Positions 38,701 to 51,100 of a stretch of DNA of 64,000 bases are shown piece after piece. Within the stretch, counting starts at the first letter, position 1, and every line of letters starts with the position of its first letter. A program made the translations under genes and the position numbers. Below the pieces are notes generated by a model, which was not told the origin of the DNA, searched no databases, and saw only the letters and a list, made by a program, of their open reading frames with translations. Source of the DNA: Edolisoma coerulescens (Eukaryota; Chordata; Aves; Passeriformes; Campephagidae); the NCBI GenBank assembly GCA_013397115.1, contig VWZW01007069.1, forward strand, positions 498,184 to 562,183, in the 5' to 3' direction.

Positions 38701-39908
38701 CATGCCTCCAGCAGTGATTAAATTGGTAATTAATGAACAGTCCTTGGCAACATAAACCACATCCCGTTAATTTTCCCTTTTGAGTTTTTCGAAGTTGTCG
38801 TCTCTGTCAGAAAGCATTGCGCCACCTTGCTACGGCCCCTTGGCATGGAACCACAGCGACGGGATTTTTTGCAGCCATTAGTAGATCAGAGCAGTAATTT
38901 CACAGTATTTTGGTCAGGGTAATTATAGTACCAAGTACCGAGTAGAGTTGGGAATTCACACAAGAAGTCCAGAAATACCAGGTGAGCTTCCTTGTGTTCA
39001 CTGGGACGTTATGATTAGTTTAATTGGGCTTTGTTTGATTTCAGCCGCGGAGACTCTTTGTGCCACGGCACTGCAGCCACTTTCCACTTTAGTGTTTCTG
39101 ACCTGCATTGACAGGAACTGGTGCAAAAATGAACTCTTTGAAGTGGGACTCTTTGGAGAGGGCAGCTAAAAAAGGGGAAGAGTGATGTGTAAGTAGTGTA
39201 CTGTAGCAAAGCGTGACACCAGCCCGAACACCCTGCGTTTTGCGGGTGATGTGATTCAAATTCTTTCATATTTTCAACCGGAACAGATAATATTTCTGCT
39301 ACATTTGTGCAAATCTCGAGTAAATTACTGCATTTAAAAACACAATCTGTTTTTAATCGCTGGCTTTTACATAGCACCTGCTGTTCTACCTTCCTTTGAA
39401 GATACAGTTGTTTCTCTCACCAGAAATTCTGTGAATCATCTATTTAGTCCTGCAAACAAATCTGGGCGAATGCATTAATGAGACTGCAGCTGCACTTAGC
39501 AGTTCACATGTCACAAAATAGTAGGTAAAGGCATTCATACTTGAGTGACTGACTATAGGTGTAGTGGCCTTCAGCAGTACATTGTGCACATTAAAGTTTA
39601 AATAGTCACTTGCCTGTTGGCTTCTGAATGAAAGGACTGTCACTGGTCACTTCTCCTAAAGCCTTAATGAAACCAAATAGTTTGCTACGAGTTTGGGCCT
39701 AACCATTGGGGTGTTTCATGCAGTCTTGTCAGTTGATGTTCATGAATTGACTTGAACGAAGATCAAAGTGTTTCTCAAAATGGAGAAGCGGGGAGAGAGA
39801 CAGCTCCTTCAATTGCACCACAAGAGCTAATCAAGCCATCAGTTCTTTATGCACTCTGCGTGCCTTTAGAATTTAATACCCAATGGTTTGTCAGGACAAA
39901 TTGAAATT

Positions 39909-39938
39909 CGGGGGTTGGCGGGGAGCGGGGGGGAGGTG
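39909..39938 (+). other. G-rich run, possible G-quadruplex
   Basis: GGGGG, GGGG and GGGGGGG runs lie within 30 bases with short loops, which satisfies the four-run G-quadruplex pattern if the seven-G run is split. It lies in the + (transcribed sense) strand, so the RNA could fold too. Confidence 0.55.
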
Positions 39939-40573
39939 GAGAGTGTCCCTCCTCAGCCTGCTGAAAATAAAATAAGCGCTTCACTCTTCTGGAGGATCGT
40001 TTTGATAAATTTTATCATTTAATGTAAAACTGAAATGTTGATTAAATGTTTGGGGTTGAAAAAAGAAGTTACGGTGAAGGATTCAATGGGCATTATGCAC
40101 CTTAGCACTGAGTAAAGATTCAGGTTTAAAGTGAAAGAGAAACTAAACTCGGGGTGATTTTTTTATTTCTTTGATTGCTAACGAACTTTTTTTTTGCTAA
40201 AACATTTTAAATTGGATTCAGAAGATAGATTTTTGAGTGTCAGTTAAAACAAAGTCATGTGAAAATGCCTCTCTCTCTCCCTCCCTCCCCTTCTCTCTTT
40301 TTAATTGATATGATTTAGGCAGAGGAAAATGGTAAGGGGGATTTTTCTATTGCAGAAGCAATTTTTAAGGGATTTAGTCTTATTTAGCCTGAAGGTCTTC
40401 ACACTAATGAGAGCACTTAAGTTACGTCCAGGCGTTGATTAGACAGCTCATCTATCAACTGGAGCATGAGAATTTGTATTTTAGGTACCTTTTATACATT
40501 ATAAATTTTTTTTATTACTTTAGACTTTATTTTCCACAAATTTTTAATTGCTTTCTTTCACATCCTAGGTGTC

Positions 40574-40684
40574 TGTAACGCAGCTGACAGAGCACAAACG
40601 CGAACAGGGAAATACTCTACGTTTGATGTCGAGTACATTTCGATGCATTTCGATAATACCGAAATTTCGACAATATCGAAACTG
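40574..40684. promoter_or_regulatory. CpG-retaining AT-rich element with tandem 17-bp palindromes
   Basis: About ten CpGs lie in roughly 110 bases of otherwise AT-rich, CpG-poor intron. At 40648-40664 and 40665-40681 are two adjacent 17-mers, TTTCGATAATACCGAAA and TTTCGACAATATCGAAA, identical at 15 of 17 positions. Each is itself an imperfect palindrome: TTTCG/CGAAA arms in the first, TTTCGA/TCGAAA in the second. A further TTTCGATGCA lies ten bases upstream. Retained CpG outside a CpG island, plus dyad symmetry in tandem, suggests a protein-binding element. No binding protein is assigned. Confidence 0.45.
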
Positions 40685-41739
40685 CATCTGTAAAAATTGG
40701 TGTGCTGGATGCAAATTGCTACCAAGATACATTCCTTAAACCACGACAAGCTCCCTCAAAGTCTAAATGCATTTATTCAGGAAACACAGAATTTTATATA
40801 TATTTTAAAATGCCCAACTACTCCCCCCACCCCCAAATTGTGAATGCTCTCTCTACCTGTAGTTTTTTTGCCACGTTTAAAACACAATAGCATCTTAATT
40901 ATTTTCTGAACTGTTCTGAAAAGTACAGCTTTTGTAACTTTTTGACATTTCAGGTTTAAAAAAAATTAAAACGTTGCCACCAGCTTGCACTATGAGCAGC
41001 CTGTAATAACAGTTAAAAAAGCTTTCTGAACTATTTGACAAGATTTCTTAGTGCTGAGGCCATATGCTGTAGCCTTTAAGCTATTTCTTCCTATCAGTTT
41101 CATTATCACCTGCCTCTGAGTCTCCAATATCATCAGTAAGCACATGCAGAATCATAATTATGCCATGTACAAGTTCTTTGATAACATGTACAGTTTTCTT
41201 CTTAATTCTTTATCAAATGCATTGATCGTGGCATGTGTGCATTGATCCAGGTCCACCATCTGGCTGTGTGTGATAAGCACAGTGGCATCTTTGCATTTCC
41301 ACTGTCATTCATTGCGCTACAATTTGGCTGCAGGGGAGTAGTGGCTGGGATTAGCCCTGTTCTGCTACTTACTTGCATTTTAAGTTGACACCTCTACAGC
41401 GGCTCAGACCACATTACAAACTGAAACACATACGCACGACTTAGTGATGTGACACTCCTCAATAAGCTTACTCCACTAGCTACTCAACAATCTGTAATTG
41501 GATTTGTAGGAATAACAGCAAAAGATTTCCTAAGAATTGCTGGGGACAGAAGGTGAAGTTTTCTCATTATTGGCAAAAGGCTAGGTATAGATCTTAGGCG
41601 ATTGGTATTTTCCATTAAAAAAACCTGCCAGCAGTTTGCAGGACTTTTTCAAAAAAAAAAAACCAGCAAAATAGGGTCCAGGGAGATGTAGGGTTTGCAC
41701 TTGTTCTTTTCATTCTCATCACATAGAAGCAGACAGGGA

Positions 41740-41930
41740 TCTCGTTACCCTCCCCCAAAAATTGAGAGAAGGGGGGGGAGGAAAACCAACTTTCGGAGGC
41801 CCCCTGCAGCCCGCTGGCTTTGTTCGACTGGGAGTGACCCGGGAGCATTCCTCAGGAGGGCACGTCCCCTCCCTTGGCGCGGGGCTGCCCGCCTGAGGAG
41901 GAAGCTTCCCAGGATGGCAGTCTGAGAGAT
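41740..41930. other. small GC-rich, CpG-containing patch
   Basis: A G8 run is followed by about 150 bases of high G+C with around eight CpGs (tcggaggccccc, cccggg, cgcgggg and cccgcc words). It is too short to be a typical promoter island. It could be an enhancer, a minor internal promoter or an unrecognised repeat. Overlapping open frames on both strands here (41615-41960) are by-products of base composition. Confidence 0.45.
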
Positions 41931-41987
41931 GCTGCTCTCCAGCTTACGCATCCCATACACTTGCCAAAAGCCTTTGTTTCATAACAC

Positions 41988-42020
41988 CCCTTTTTTTTCT
42001 CTCTCTTTTTTTTTTTTTAA
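41988..42020. repeat. polypyrimidine tract
   Basis: T8, CTCTCTCT and T14 runs give a 33-base polypyrimidine stretch in the intron. Confidence 0.8.
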
Positions 42021-42424
42021 ATTATAAAGTCAAGTTTACACAAGAGAAAATCCCTTAAGTGGAGCTCGACGAATGTTGACTCCTACAATGAGTAAGCAGC
42101 TTTCTTAACTTCTGTCTGTAACTCAGCTGTGGAAAGGCACAGAAAACACCATCTTTAGCCTGCTCATCTCGGATCGGACATTCTGCCCTGTCTGGATGAT
42201 GGCACTATTTTAGGATATTTCTGAGCCTGAACACTTGAGCCCCTGTTTGTGGGTCATGCCAATAGCGTTGACAGTCATGATGACAGGCAGAACAAGCTCG
42301 TGGATCCCAGCACCTTAGGTGATTGTTGACCTTAATTATACTTCCTGGATGGGGGAGAGCACAAACTTGCCTAAGCAGGGAAAATTCCAGGGAAGAAGTT
42401 AGTGGAGGCCTTTGTCTGTGCTTT

Positions 42425-42570
42425 TGGTTCAGGTCACCTTTCTCGGTGGCGTTTCCTGGGAGCCCTGGGGGTCGGCAGGGCTGCCCTTGCGGGGTTCTCT
42501 GGGAGAGCACCTTGCTCTCTGCCTCAGCCCAAGCGAGCGGGGACAGAAGGAAAACACAACGTGGTTTTGG
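42425..42570. other. second GC-rich, CpG-containing patch
   Basis: This has about six CpGs in 140 bases (ctcggtggcg, gtcggcagg, gcgggg, gcgagcgggg) amid AT-rich intron, 0.5 kb after the first patch. Frames on both strands are open through it, as expected from GC-rich DNA. No splice sites are convincing. Confidence 0.4.
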
Positions 42571-44244
42571 AATTGGATATTTCAGCCTTTCCCTAAAACT
42601 TGCCATAGAGCCAAGTGCAGTGGGCAACAGATGAGATCACCTCTGTCACAGAGATGTGCAGCTCCCAAATGGTTAAATGGGTTAAATCTTATTTATCTGA
42701 ATAGAACTTGGGGGCTGTCTAGCAGAATGCTCCAGCACAAATACCTGTGGTTCACTTTGACGTTACAATTTTTTTGTTGGTTTCTTTACTTATAAATACT
42801 TGAACTGTTAGACCTTTTACTTTTTTCTCTGAGAAAGATGTATTTGTACCAGATTAGAAAAGCTAAACTGTTTCTTTACATTGAATAATCAGCCTGTCAT
42901 GACAAATCTATCTACTTCTGCATGAGTAGGTGCCAGTTTGACTAGCTTCTTTTAGGCTCACACTGGGTTTTAAGCTGGATCCGTGTGCATGACTGGCAGT
43001 GCATTTGTTGGACCAGATCTAAGGAGCCAGAGAGCGTTCAGCTCCTTTTTGCCTACAAAAGAGCAGCCAGACAACCAGCAAGAGGCCTTGGATGTAGCAC
43101 AAGGTGATACTTACTTAGTCAGCCATTCTTTTTTTCAAATATTTTTTTTTTCCATTCAGTAAACTAAGAGTTTTTCAGTTTCACAATGACACAAGGAATT
43201 AAATTATCAGTGGATTATTTTTCTACAGCCACCATTCTTCACACAGAAATACTGTACCAAGTGAATTATATGTTTTCCAGAACAACATAAAATTATTTTA
43301 AAAATTAAAAAATAAAAATAAAAAAAATTGCTGGCTGCATCTTTTAAAATACCTTCTTGGTTTAAGGAGATGTTTTCCATTTTACAGCCACGCAACCCTA
43401 TTTTATTGTGAATTTTGGGAGCTTTTTCTTTCTTAAGGGGGACAGCTTTGTTAAGATATTGTTTGTGATTCTTCCAATTTTAGACTTTGAGCTACTTCTG
43501 TGTTCATTCTGTCTTGTCTCATCAGTGTATCAGTGCCACAGCTCCTAAGCCAATAGCTACTTAAGACAAGCAATTTGATACTTTTTGTGATATGCATTCA
43601 TGAAAAAATATTTTCAAGCTACATGCAGTGTGTGGATAGTGAGGTAGCTGATGTAGACACCAGGCAGAAGGCAGAAAATACCCAAGATGTTTATGTCTGT
43701 TTTTGCTTATTACCTCCTAGGATCTGAATAGCCACAGAAATGCAAAGCCACTTTTGTTTATGCCGAGTGTTTCTTGCTTAGCAATCCATATTTTGCTCCC
43801 TACCTGTGTATTTTGAGCTGTTCTGAAACAGTGCTAGAGACCAAACATAAATGTGGTCCCCAGGGTGATCAAAGATTTAATCTGACCAGATGGGACAAAC
43901 TTGAGAAAGATTTTGACTTTCCACTCTGTTTTGCAACAAGAAAGGCTGATTTTTTTTTCCTCCCGTCTTTTCTTTGTTAGCAAAGGCAGAGATCAGGCCA
44001 TCCCCAGAGGAATGAGCAGGTGTGGCCATTTACAAGCATGTCTGGTTATATTATATACCGACATAAGAAAAGTTTGAAATGGTTTGAAAAGATCTGCTAA
44101 ACAGTTTTAATGTTTCATCCCAAATCCTATTTACTCAAACAAGAGCCAATCAAGGTCACAGTACAACCCAGCCTGCTCAAACCTTTAAAGCTCGTGTAAT
44201 TTTATTTTTTTCTTATTTTTTTTTATTCTGTCTTCTCTCCTAAC

Positions 44245-44292
44245 TGAATAGGTACATTTTGGTAATCCTGAATAGGTACATTTTGGTAATCC
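44245..44292. repeat. exact 24-bp tandem duplication
   Basis: The 24-base unit starting TGAATAGGTACATTTTGG is present twice, head to tail (44245-44268 and 44269-44292), with no mismatch. Perfect identity suggests a recent slippage or a local assembly duplication. Confidence 0.95.
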
Positions 44293-44869
44293 TTGCCTCT
44301 GGACAAGCACAGAAGTCTTTTTCTTTCTGAATGGCTAATAACAGAGCCGTTCTTCCTGTCTAATGATGAAAGAGGTGGCAGTCAAGTTCTTTCTCTTAGA
44401 CGTACTGTGCACTCACGGCTGACCACGAACCATTTTGAAACCTACAGCTTCAGGAATCGCTCCCTCTCATAGGTACAATTCTGGCTTGATTTTGTTGCTG
44501 TGGATTATAAGTAATTTACCACATTTGTTTAATTTTACTTTTGTCCCCCAGTCTATGGATACGGTAGAGAATTTACTTTTTAAACGTCAAATAAATGCAG
44601 TTCACCAGATTATTTTTTTTTATATATAGTGAGAGGATGATACATTATCAGAATTCTGGTGTAAACTCAGTTTGGATCCTCCCAAAATTCTGCCAAAGGA
44701 GGACTGAAAATCCCTGGCAAAGGTTTTGTAGTTTTTTTTCTTTCTCTTTTCAATGTGAGAAGATTGCAAAATTTTTAGTCATTTAAGAAGATGGTTTTTA
44801 AGGGGGTGTTTGGGGTTTTTTCCCCCCCAAAAGACTCCACCACTCTCAATATTTTCCTGAATTGGGCAG

Positions 44870-45310
44870 CTCTCAGCTGGCTGGGTAGTGATCTCGGAAA
44901 CTGCCCCGCCAGTGTTTCACATTCGAATCCACCTTCCCAAATCCACGGCATAATTTTTGGCCAAAGTAATGTCAGTCATTGCCGTCTGCGGCGAGTACAA
45001 ACAGGACCCCCTAATGGCAGCCATTTTTATTTGTTTCTTAAGATCCAAAGGCTGCTGAAAGAACAATTGGATAAAGTTGAGGATTGGAGAAGCTTGATTT
45101 TCTTGTTCCAGTGAAATGAAACTCCCGTCCTTTTTTTTCTTCCCCTTTCCCTTAAAAGCCGGAGTCAGCTAGGGGGTTGTAGCTGTGTCAAAGCCGTTGG
45201 GATGCCACTGCTGATCACTTTAATTACTAGGACTAAGGAGGATAAAATTAAAAGTAGCACCATTGAAGCAGTGGAAGAAAGCTTGCCGAGATGTCAGTGA
45301 ACTGTGAAAT
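44870..45310. other. candidate conserved non-coding stretch
   Basis: The segment mixes CpG-containing words (tcggaaac, ccgccagtg, ttcgaatcc, gtctgcggcgag) with homeodomain-type cores (cactttaattactagg, gataaaattaaaag). The texture differs from neighbouring T-rich intron and resembles vertebrate developmental enhancers. EHBP1 sits next to OTX1 in vertebrate genomes as I recall, and its introns are plausible hosts for OTX1 control elements. This is inference without an alignment. Confidence 0.3.
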
Positions 45311-46326
45311 ATAAAAATTGCATACCAATACATTTTTATAGGAGGGAAACAAGGAATTACATTACTTATTCTTGAAGAGTTTGTCCTTAAATAGTGAAGT
45401 TTTCCTCACTGTGCATCTGCATGGCAGATCTTTAAACCATTACAAAATAGTTGGGGGAAAATAACAAAGAAAACTGTAATGTCTCTTTGCCATGTCAGAT
45501 TCGTGTCAGAGGGTGAAAGATTTTACTGAATTTTCAACTGGACAGGAAAAAAAATCACTGTATGTGTGCTTGCTTGGTCCTTTCTTGGTGCAGTGCTTCT
45601 TTTTGTGTCTCCTGGGGTTTTTTATTTTAATATTTTTGTTCATGCCTCCGTACCTCTCCCGAGTGCTTTCCTTTCCAAATTCTAGTTTGATATGCTGTTT
45701 AACAGTTTTTCTGTACCTCAAAACTTAATCTATCTACTTTTTCTGCTCTCAGTTTCATTGCTCCTTCCACCAGTGTTTCTTCTGCCAAGCTCAGAAACCG
45801 AGGGTTCAAATACCTGAATTGAATTTAAGCAAGAACTAGGCTGGTTTTTCCCTTATCCGCTGGTGATGATTGGCTTAATCAGCACAAACACAAGCCACCA
45901 TAATCTGTGTTTGCTTGGAGATCCCCGGGATGTTAATGACTATGCTAATAATTCAGGATACAAGTTCTCTTTCAGGAGGAGGGGAGAAAAGAAGACAGGA
46001 GAAATCAGCCAGCTCAGTTTAGGGCATTTTTGTCACAAACACATAACTGGCCCTATTTTAAATTACATGTGCTGAAGTAGATTAAATTGTTTGACGTTAA
46101 ACCACGTGGGAATCCTGATTTTGTACATTTGTTCTTAAAAGTCATTTAAGTTAAGTCCACAAGTTCCCGTATCCGAGGAACTAGGAATATTAGAGATTTG
46201 AGCAGTTTTATTTCAAGTAAAATTCAATGTAATTAATGTTACCGAATACTGTGGGTCGAAATAAAACCGTTTGCTGTGTCAGTTGGCTGGCTAGAAATTA
46301 AATTAAATTGATCTATTATAGTGCAT

Positions 46327-46344
46327 GGGGGGGGAGGGGGGGGG
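46327..46344 (+). other. G8-A-G9 run
   Basis: Eight and nine consecutive Gs are separated by one A. It could form a G-quadruplex and is prone to sequencing error. Confidence 0.85.
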
Positions 46345-48023
46345 AAGCTTTCCAGTTGTCTTTCTAATGTGTACTTTACCAAATAAATTTTTGATAGAAC
46401 TATTGCTCTGTGCCTTCTGGGAAGTTAAAGGGTGAGAAAGCAAACAAAGCCCATGTGCCATCCCGCTGCCTCACAGGGCTCAGGCAGAATTGTCTTTCCA
46501 GGGGAGGACATTAGGAGAAAAGTAAATCAAGGCAATCTGATAGGGAATCCGGACTCTGTCACTCAGAGGCGAGATATTGTGCTGTGTCCATATACTTTGT
46601 TTACTGTAGGGTTTTATGAGTTGTAACCTGCCCATGCAAGCTGTTAATGAGGCTAAATCTTTCTGCTTGAGGATTGAATTACAGCACACCTCTGGGCTAA
46701 TGGTTATAAACAGAAAGTCCCATTAGGGCTGCATTCTGATTCAGTCATTTGCATTTTTTCTATTGTGCCGAGAACAATGCTGAGTAAATAGCTACAAACA
46801 AACAATTTACATGGAAATGGATAAAACGTACCTAATTAGTATTTTGCGCTTGTTTTATTAATGATTGCTTAAACTAAATAGCACTTAGCAACAGCTCTCA
46901 CCAGCCTCTGCAGGTGTGGGATGCTCAAGTTTCTGGGTTGGTGGGAAGGCTGCCAGAATGGCTCTCCAAAATTAGGCAGTTTGTTATATTCCACTTAGTT
47001 CAGGTCAACAGCCTGTACCTGGGATTTATCCAGGTCATTATGTTAATAGTACAAACTTATTGGCAGGTTAGATTTAAGCCAAGCACTGACTTTGTTGCAC
47101 TTATGAGCATTTCTGATTTTGAGGGGAGGGGAAAAACAGTCCTAACTTTGCAAAAATCCCATGTTTAAGGTGAAAACTGAAACAGTTTCCCTTATGAAAA
47201 CTGTGGAGTCTTACAGATATGTTTAAACACATCTTTTAATGAAGATTTTTTTATCATAGTGGGTTAGTATTTTACAACATTTCATGCTGCAGAACTTTGT
47301 TTATTTATGTAACTGAAATATTATCATGCTTCTAAGTTATGAGCTTTAGTGGGACAGCACTATCTGGCATGGTTCCAGTATGATTCCTTTAATTATTGAC
47401 CAAAGCCCCACTAGTAGGATGTTTTAAAGGGATGCAAAGTCTTTTCTGCTGTGAGAGGATCTATTGTTCTTTCAGTAATTTTCATTAGTTGTTGGGTTTT
47501 TTTAAGTAAAATATCCATTGAAGTCAAAGAACATGCCTCAGATTTGATGCCACTTTACACTTTGAAGTCAGCTTGGTGCTTGGAGTAACCAAGAGCAACA
47601 TCTAGCTTCTCAGTTCAGTTCTGTAACAGAATACTACTCAAATGAGTAATTCAATTTAGTAAAACCATTTTATAGCCACGGTAAAACTTCACTCAGATCA
47701 CTCATTGGGTGTGATTACTTTGAGACTAAAGTGTCTGCAAATTTTCATCAAGGTGTTTTTATAGAACATGATTTATAAAAGCTTTACATTGCAAATCATC
47801 AGGTTTCTAATGCAGTAATAATTTGGGGAATGCTTAAAAAAAAAAATCTGACGCATGGATGTCTTTAAAAATTGTGGTGTGACACCCAACTGATATCGAG
47901 CGTCCTATTTATAATGTGGGCCAAGCACCATGCTGTAAACCAGTTCCTATCGTGATGATCAGATTGAGAATGAAATTGCATTTCTGTCAATTACTGAGTT
48001 GGCAACTGTTCAATATATCTTAG

Positions 48024-48171
48024 CAGCAAGATGAAGAGCGGCGTCGGCAGCTGAGAGAGAGAGCTCGTCAGCTAATAGCAGAAGCTCGATCTGGAGTGAA
48101 GATGTCAGAACTTCCCAGCTACACTGAAATGGCTGCAGAAAAGTTGAAAGAAAGGTCAAAGGCATCTGGAG
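48024..48171 (+). CDS. EHBP1: EHBP1 exon: second basic helical segment, with NAGNAG acceptor
   Basis: This 148-base exon holds 49 codons plus one base (residues 430-478). It opens QQDEERRRQLRERARQLIAE and runs through SGVKMSELPSYTEMAAEKLK. It is strongly basic and helical, and its RERARQLIAEAR core parallels the exon at 30421-30564. It is one of the best conserved parts of the linker; against my memory of the mammalian protein only the Thr of SYTEM differs (Gly). The acceptor is TAGCAG, so splicing can start at 48024 (QQDEE) or 48027 (QDEE). I chose 48024 because the mammalian protein has both Gln. The donor is G|gtgagc; the following intron is phase 1. Confidence 0.96.
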
Positions 48172-51100
48172 GTGAGCTGAGGAACCTTGTATCTTATTCC
48201 TATGGCAACCTAGAAACCAGAGACCTTTTTGGGTATCACTTTTATTCACACTTCAAAACGTTGTTGTTCATCAGGTGAACGTATCAAAAGACCTGGCTGT
48301 AGATGTGTTTCCTAAATCAGCAATTTGTCACCAAATTTCCAACAGTTAAAAGAAAAGCATACATGTGATTGAAAGAAAAATATGTTCTGTGAACAAGTAG
48401 CTCACGTTGGCCCATTATTTACAGATTTCCCATTACCCACATGTTTTTTTAGAATTTCATGGTTGTTGGTTCTCTTCAATATATATTTTTATATAGGAAC
48501 ATGGACATAATTTTGGGGGAAAACAACATTTGAAATACTTAAGAAATGTTATTTTGTATTAAATATGTTCAAAAGAAGAGAATTTTAAATGTGGCCTGTG
48601 AGAGGTGGGGGCAACAACCTTTTGATTTTAAACGGCAGTCTTTTGACAGACCACTTGCTTTTACAGGTTTTGAGTTGTAATATTGCTATAATGTTATTAA
48701 ACTGACTTTGAAATACCATTAAAATTCATATACCTGCCAGTGCTATGAGCTGGAGTAATGTAGTGTCACTCAAACTCAAATGAGTGCTGAGCACACATTT
48801 CAGTGCAAGCTTCTTGCTCTTTTAATGTCTTCTACATATTCTAAGGGAAACAGTGTTTCTCAAACTAACTCATAATCATAAGCCAAAGTGTGAGGAAAAT
48901 CCAGCTTGATACTCACAATGCATGTAGATTCAACAAAAATATTTATTTCTTCTCTGCTACATGTATTTTATATGCATAAATATTTAAATATAGTCTTACT
49001 GCACCCTAAGCCCTACACTTCTATTCCATTTAACACCAAAGAGAAAGCAGAGAGTTGTACTTCTCCCTTTGGGTCTGGTCTTCAGTTTTACTCTCTTTGC
49101 CCAGAAGACCAAGCTTGCCAACATAACTCTCTTTTGTGATAAATAGAGAAATTATATCCTTGATGGCAGTAAGACAGATTGAGCCAAATGACACATTGCA
49201 TAGGCTATGGTGTTCCTCATCCCTCTTCACAGTTTATGACTCCCCATCCTACATTATTTCATTACTTCCTCCTCACTGTTTCATTGTGCCTGTACATAGC
49301 TGTTCCTGCCATACCTTCCCTCTAAGTAAGGTCTTTGTCTGGTTATATCCTGGGTGCTCAGCGGGATGGCAGTGACCCTGTTTTGTTGCAGACTCACTTG
49401 TAGTGTTGCTAAAGATCCCAGTGTGTTGTTTTCTGGGATATGGTCTTCCTGTTCATATTTGTCTCTGTATTTTGCCATTGGTCATCCTGCCCTTCATTCA
49501 AGTTGTAAACAGTCTCAGAGGTAGCTGTGCATATATATTAAAAGAAATCTGTATTTATCGAGGAAGATTGCATATGCACCCAGAGAATTTAGTGTTATTA
49601 AAAGAGCAGACAGTATCAGAACTGATGACAGCTCTTTTACAAAGTTATCACCACTCTACCTGTTGGGTTTTATCCAGTGTAGCAATTCCACAGCTGTCTA
49701 CTTTTGCATTGATTTATACTTCCTACTTTGATTTCTCTTCGTTCATACAGTAGTTTGGCCAATCTATTTGAACTTCTCTTGGACTTAAAAGTTTTCATTC
49801 CCTGTCTTGTTTTATCCCTCTTTGCTCTTTTCATGCCAATGTGCATTTTATAGCATTTTCTTCTGCTTCCTCCTTCTCAAAAAGCTTTCCGTATGACACA
49901 TCTTCCATGTAATTCTACCACGCCACTGGTATTTTCAGGTTCCACACCAGATCTCCACTCCAAACTCATTCTTCTAAAATGTAGTAGTTCTGTGAAATGG
50001 CACCAACATTAAACAAACCCAATGAATTTGAATTACTTTTGGGTTTAGTCTTTTTCATTTTTCAATTTCCACCAAAAATTAGGATTTAATAGACAGTCTC
50101 CTTATTACTACTGGACTGGATGTTTCCCCTAAATGCATTCACATTTTTATTGTGTAGAGTCCTGTATTCCCTACACAATACCCAAGGCAAGCTTATTATC
50201 TTATGTCTTCCAAGCTTTCTTGCCCATTATACATCATTAATCTCTTCTTCGGCATTGATTGCAATTACTTTTTGATTTACAAAAAGGGAACATACCAAAT
50301 AATTTTACTCTCAATTCGATTATTTCAGAAAAAAGTGACTTTTCAGCTCTGGGATTTTGGAGTTTTTAAAGACTATCTTCTTCCTTACAACTGTAGGTAA
50401 AAACATGATCTCTTTCATTGTTTCTATATGCTCATTAAGAATTTGATGCTTTGGCAGTGGTGCAATATTCTCTGTTAAAAGGCTTTATTTAATCAAGGTC
50501 TGAAAAACTCAAATGCCTATGGCAAGTTGAAACTTTCCTGGATAAGCAGCATCCCTAGCTATGAAATTCAGTCTTTTTCATAAGTTATTTGGCATGTGAG
50601 ACAGAAAATAGTTCTTCCTGCCAACTGCCAGAGGGTTTGGGATGGCAGCTTCAAATTTATTAGATGTCCTACTAGCTTCAGGCCGATAAGCGGATGCCTT
50701 GAGATGGATCCAGGGACAGTATCAAGATAGAGATCCAAATATCCCTCCTTTTCCTAGCAGCAATAGGACAAAGGAATTGACATATTATCTAGGAATTGTC
50801 CCTGTGCAGTGGAACACCCGTCTACTCTTCTGGGATTTGGGTGGTGTGTTTTCTTTACTCTCTGGCACATCTCCATCCTTTATTTGAGCTGGCATCGGTG
50901 TGAGGAAGTGGCTCGGGCCTGGGGGTGGTGAGGACAGGGTATGTTCAAGATTTCACTTCTGAGGCAGTGATTTTTAGGGAATGTACGTGGTGGCACAGCC
51001 TTACTCATCATGCTTAGTCTCCAACTCACGAAACAAGTGTTAGGTCCTCAATATTTTTAACAGGCAGTATTTCTATCTGTCGGCAGTTACTGCTGTAATT

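Larger units (their letters stand above)
32203..48023 (+). other. EHBP1: EHBP1 large intron (15.8 kb)
   Basis: This phase-0 intron contains a TA-rich tract (32.62-32.72 kb), G-rich runs at 39.9 and 46.3 kb, the CpG-rich tandem palindromes at 40.65 kb, a GC-rich patch at 41.74-42.57 kb, a 24-bp tandem duplication at 44.25 kb, and several stretches that look more conserved than neutral intron. None of the open frames (for example 34573-34923 on the - strand or 39015-39377 on the - strand) has splice signals or a recognisable product. Confidence 0.85.

Noticed and set aside
39015..39377. 120-codon - strand frame
   Set aside because: Cys-rich text without domain pattern; the region looks more like non-coding conserved DNA than a gene.
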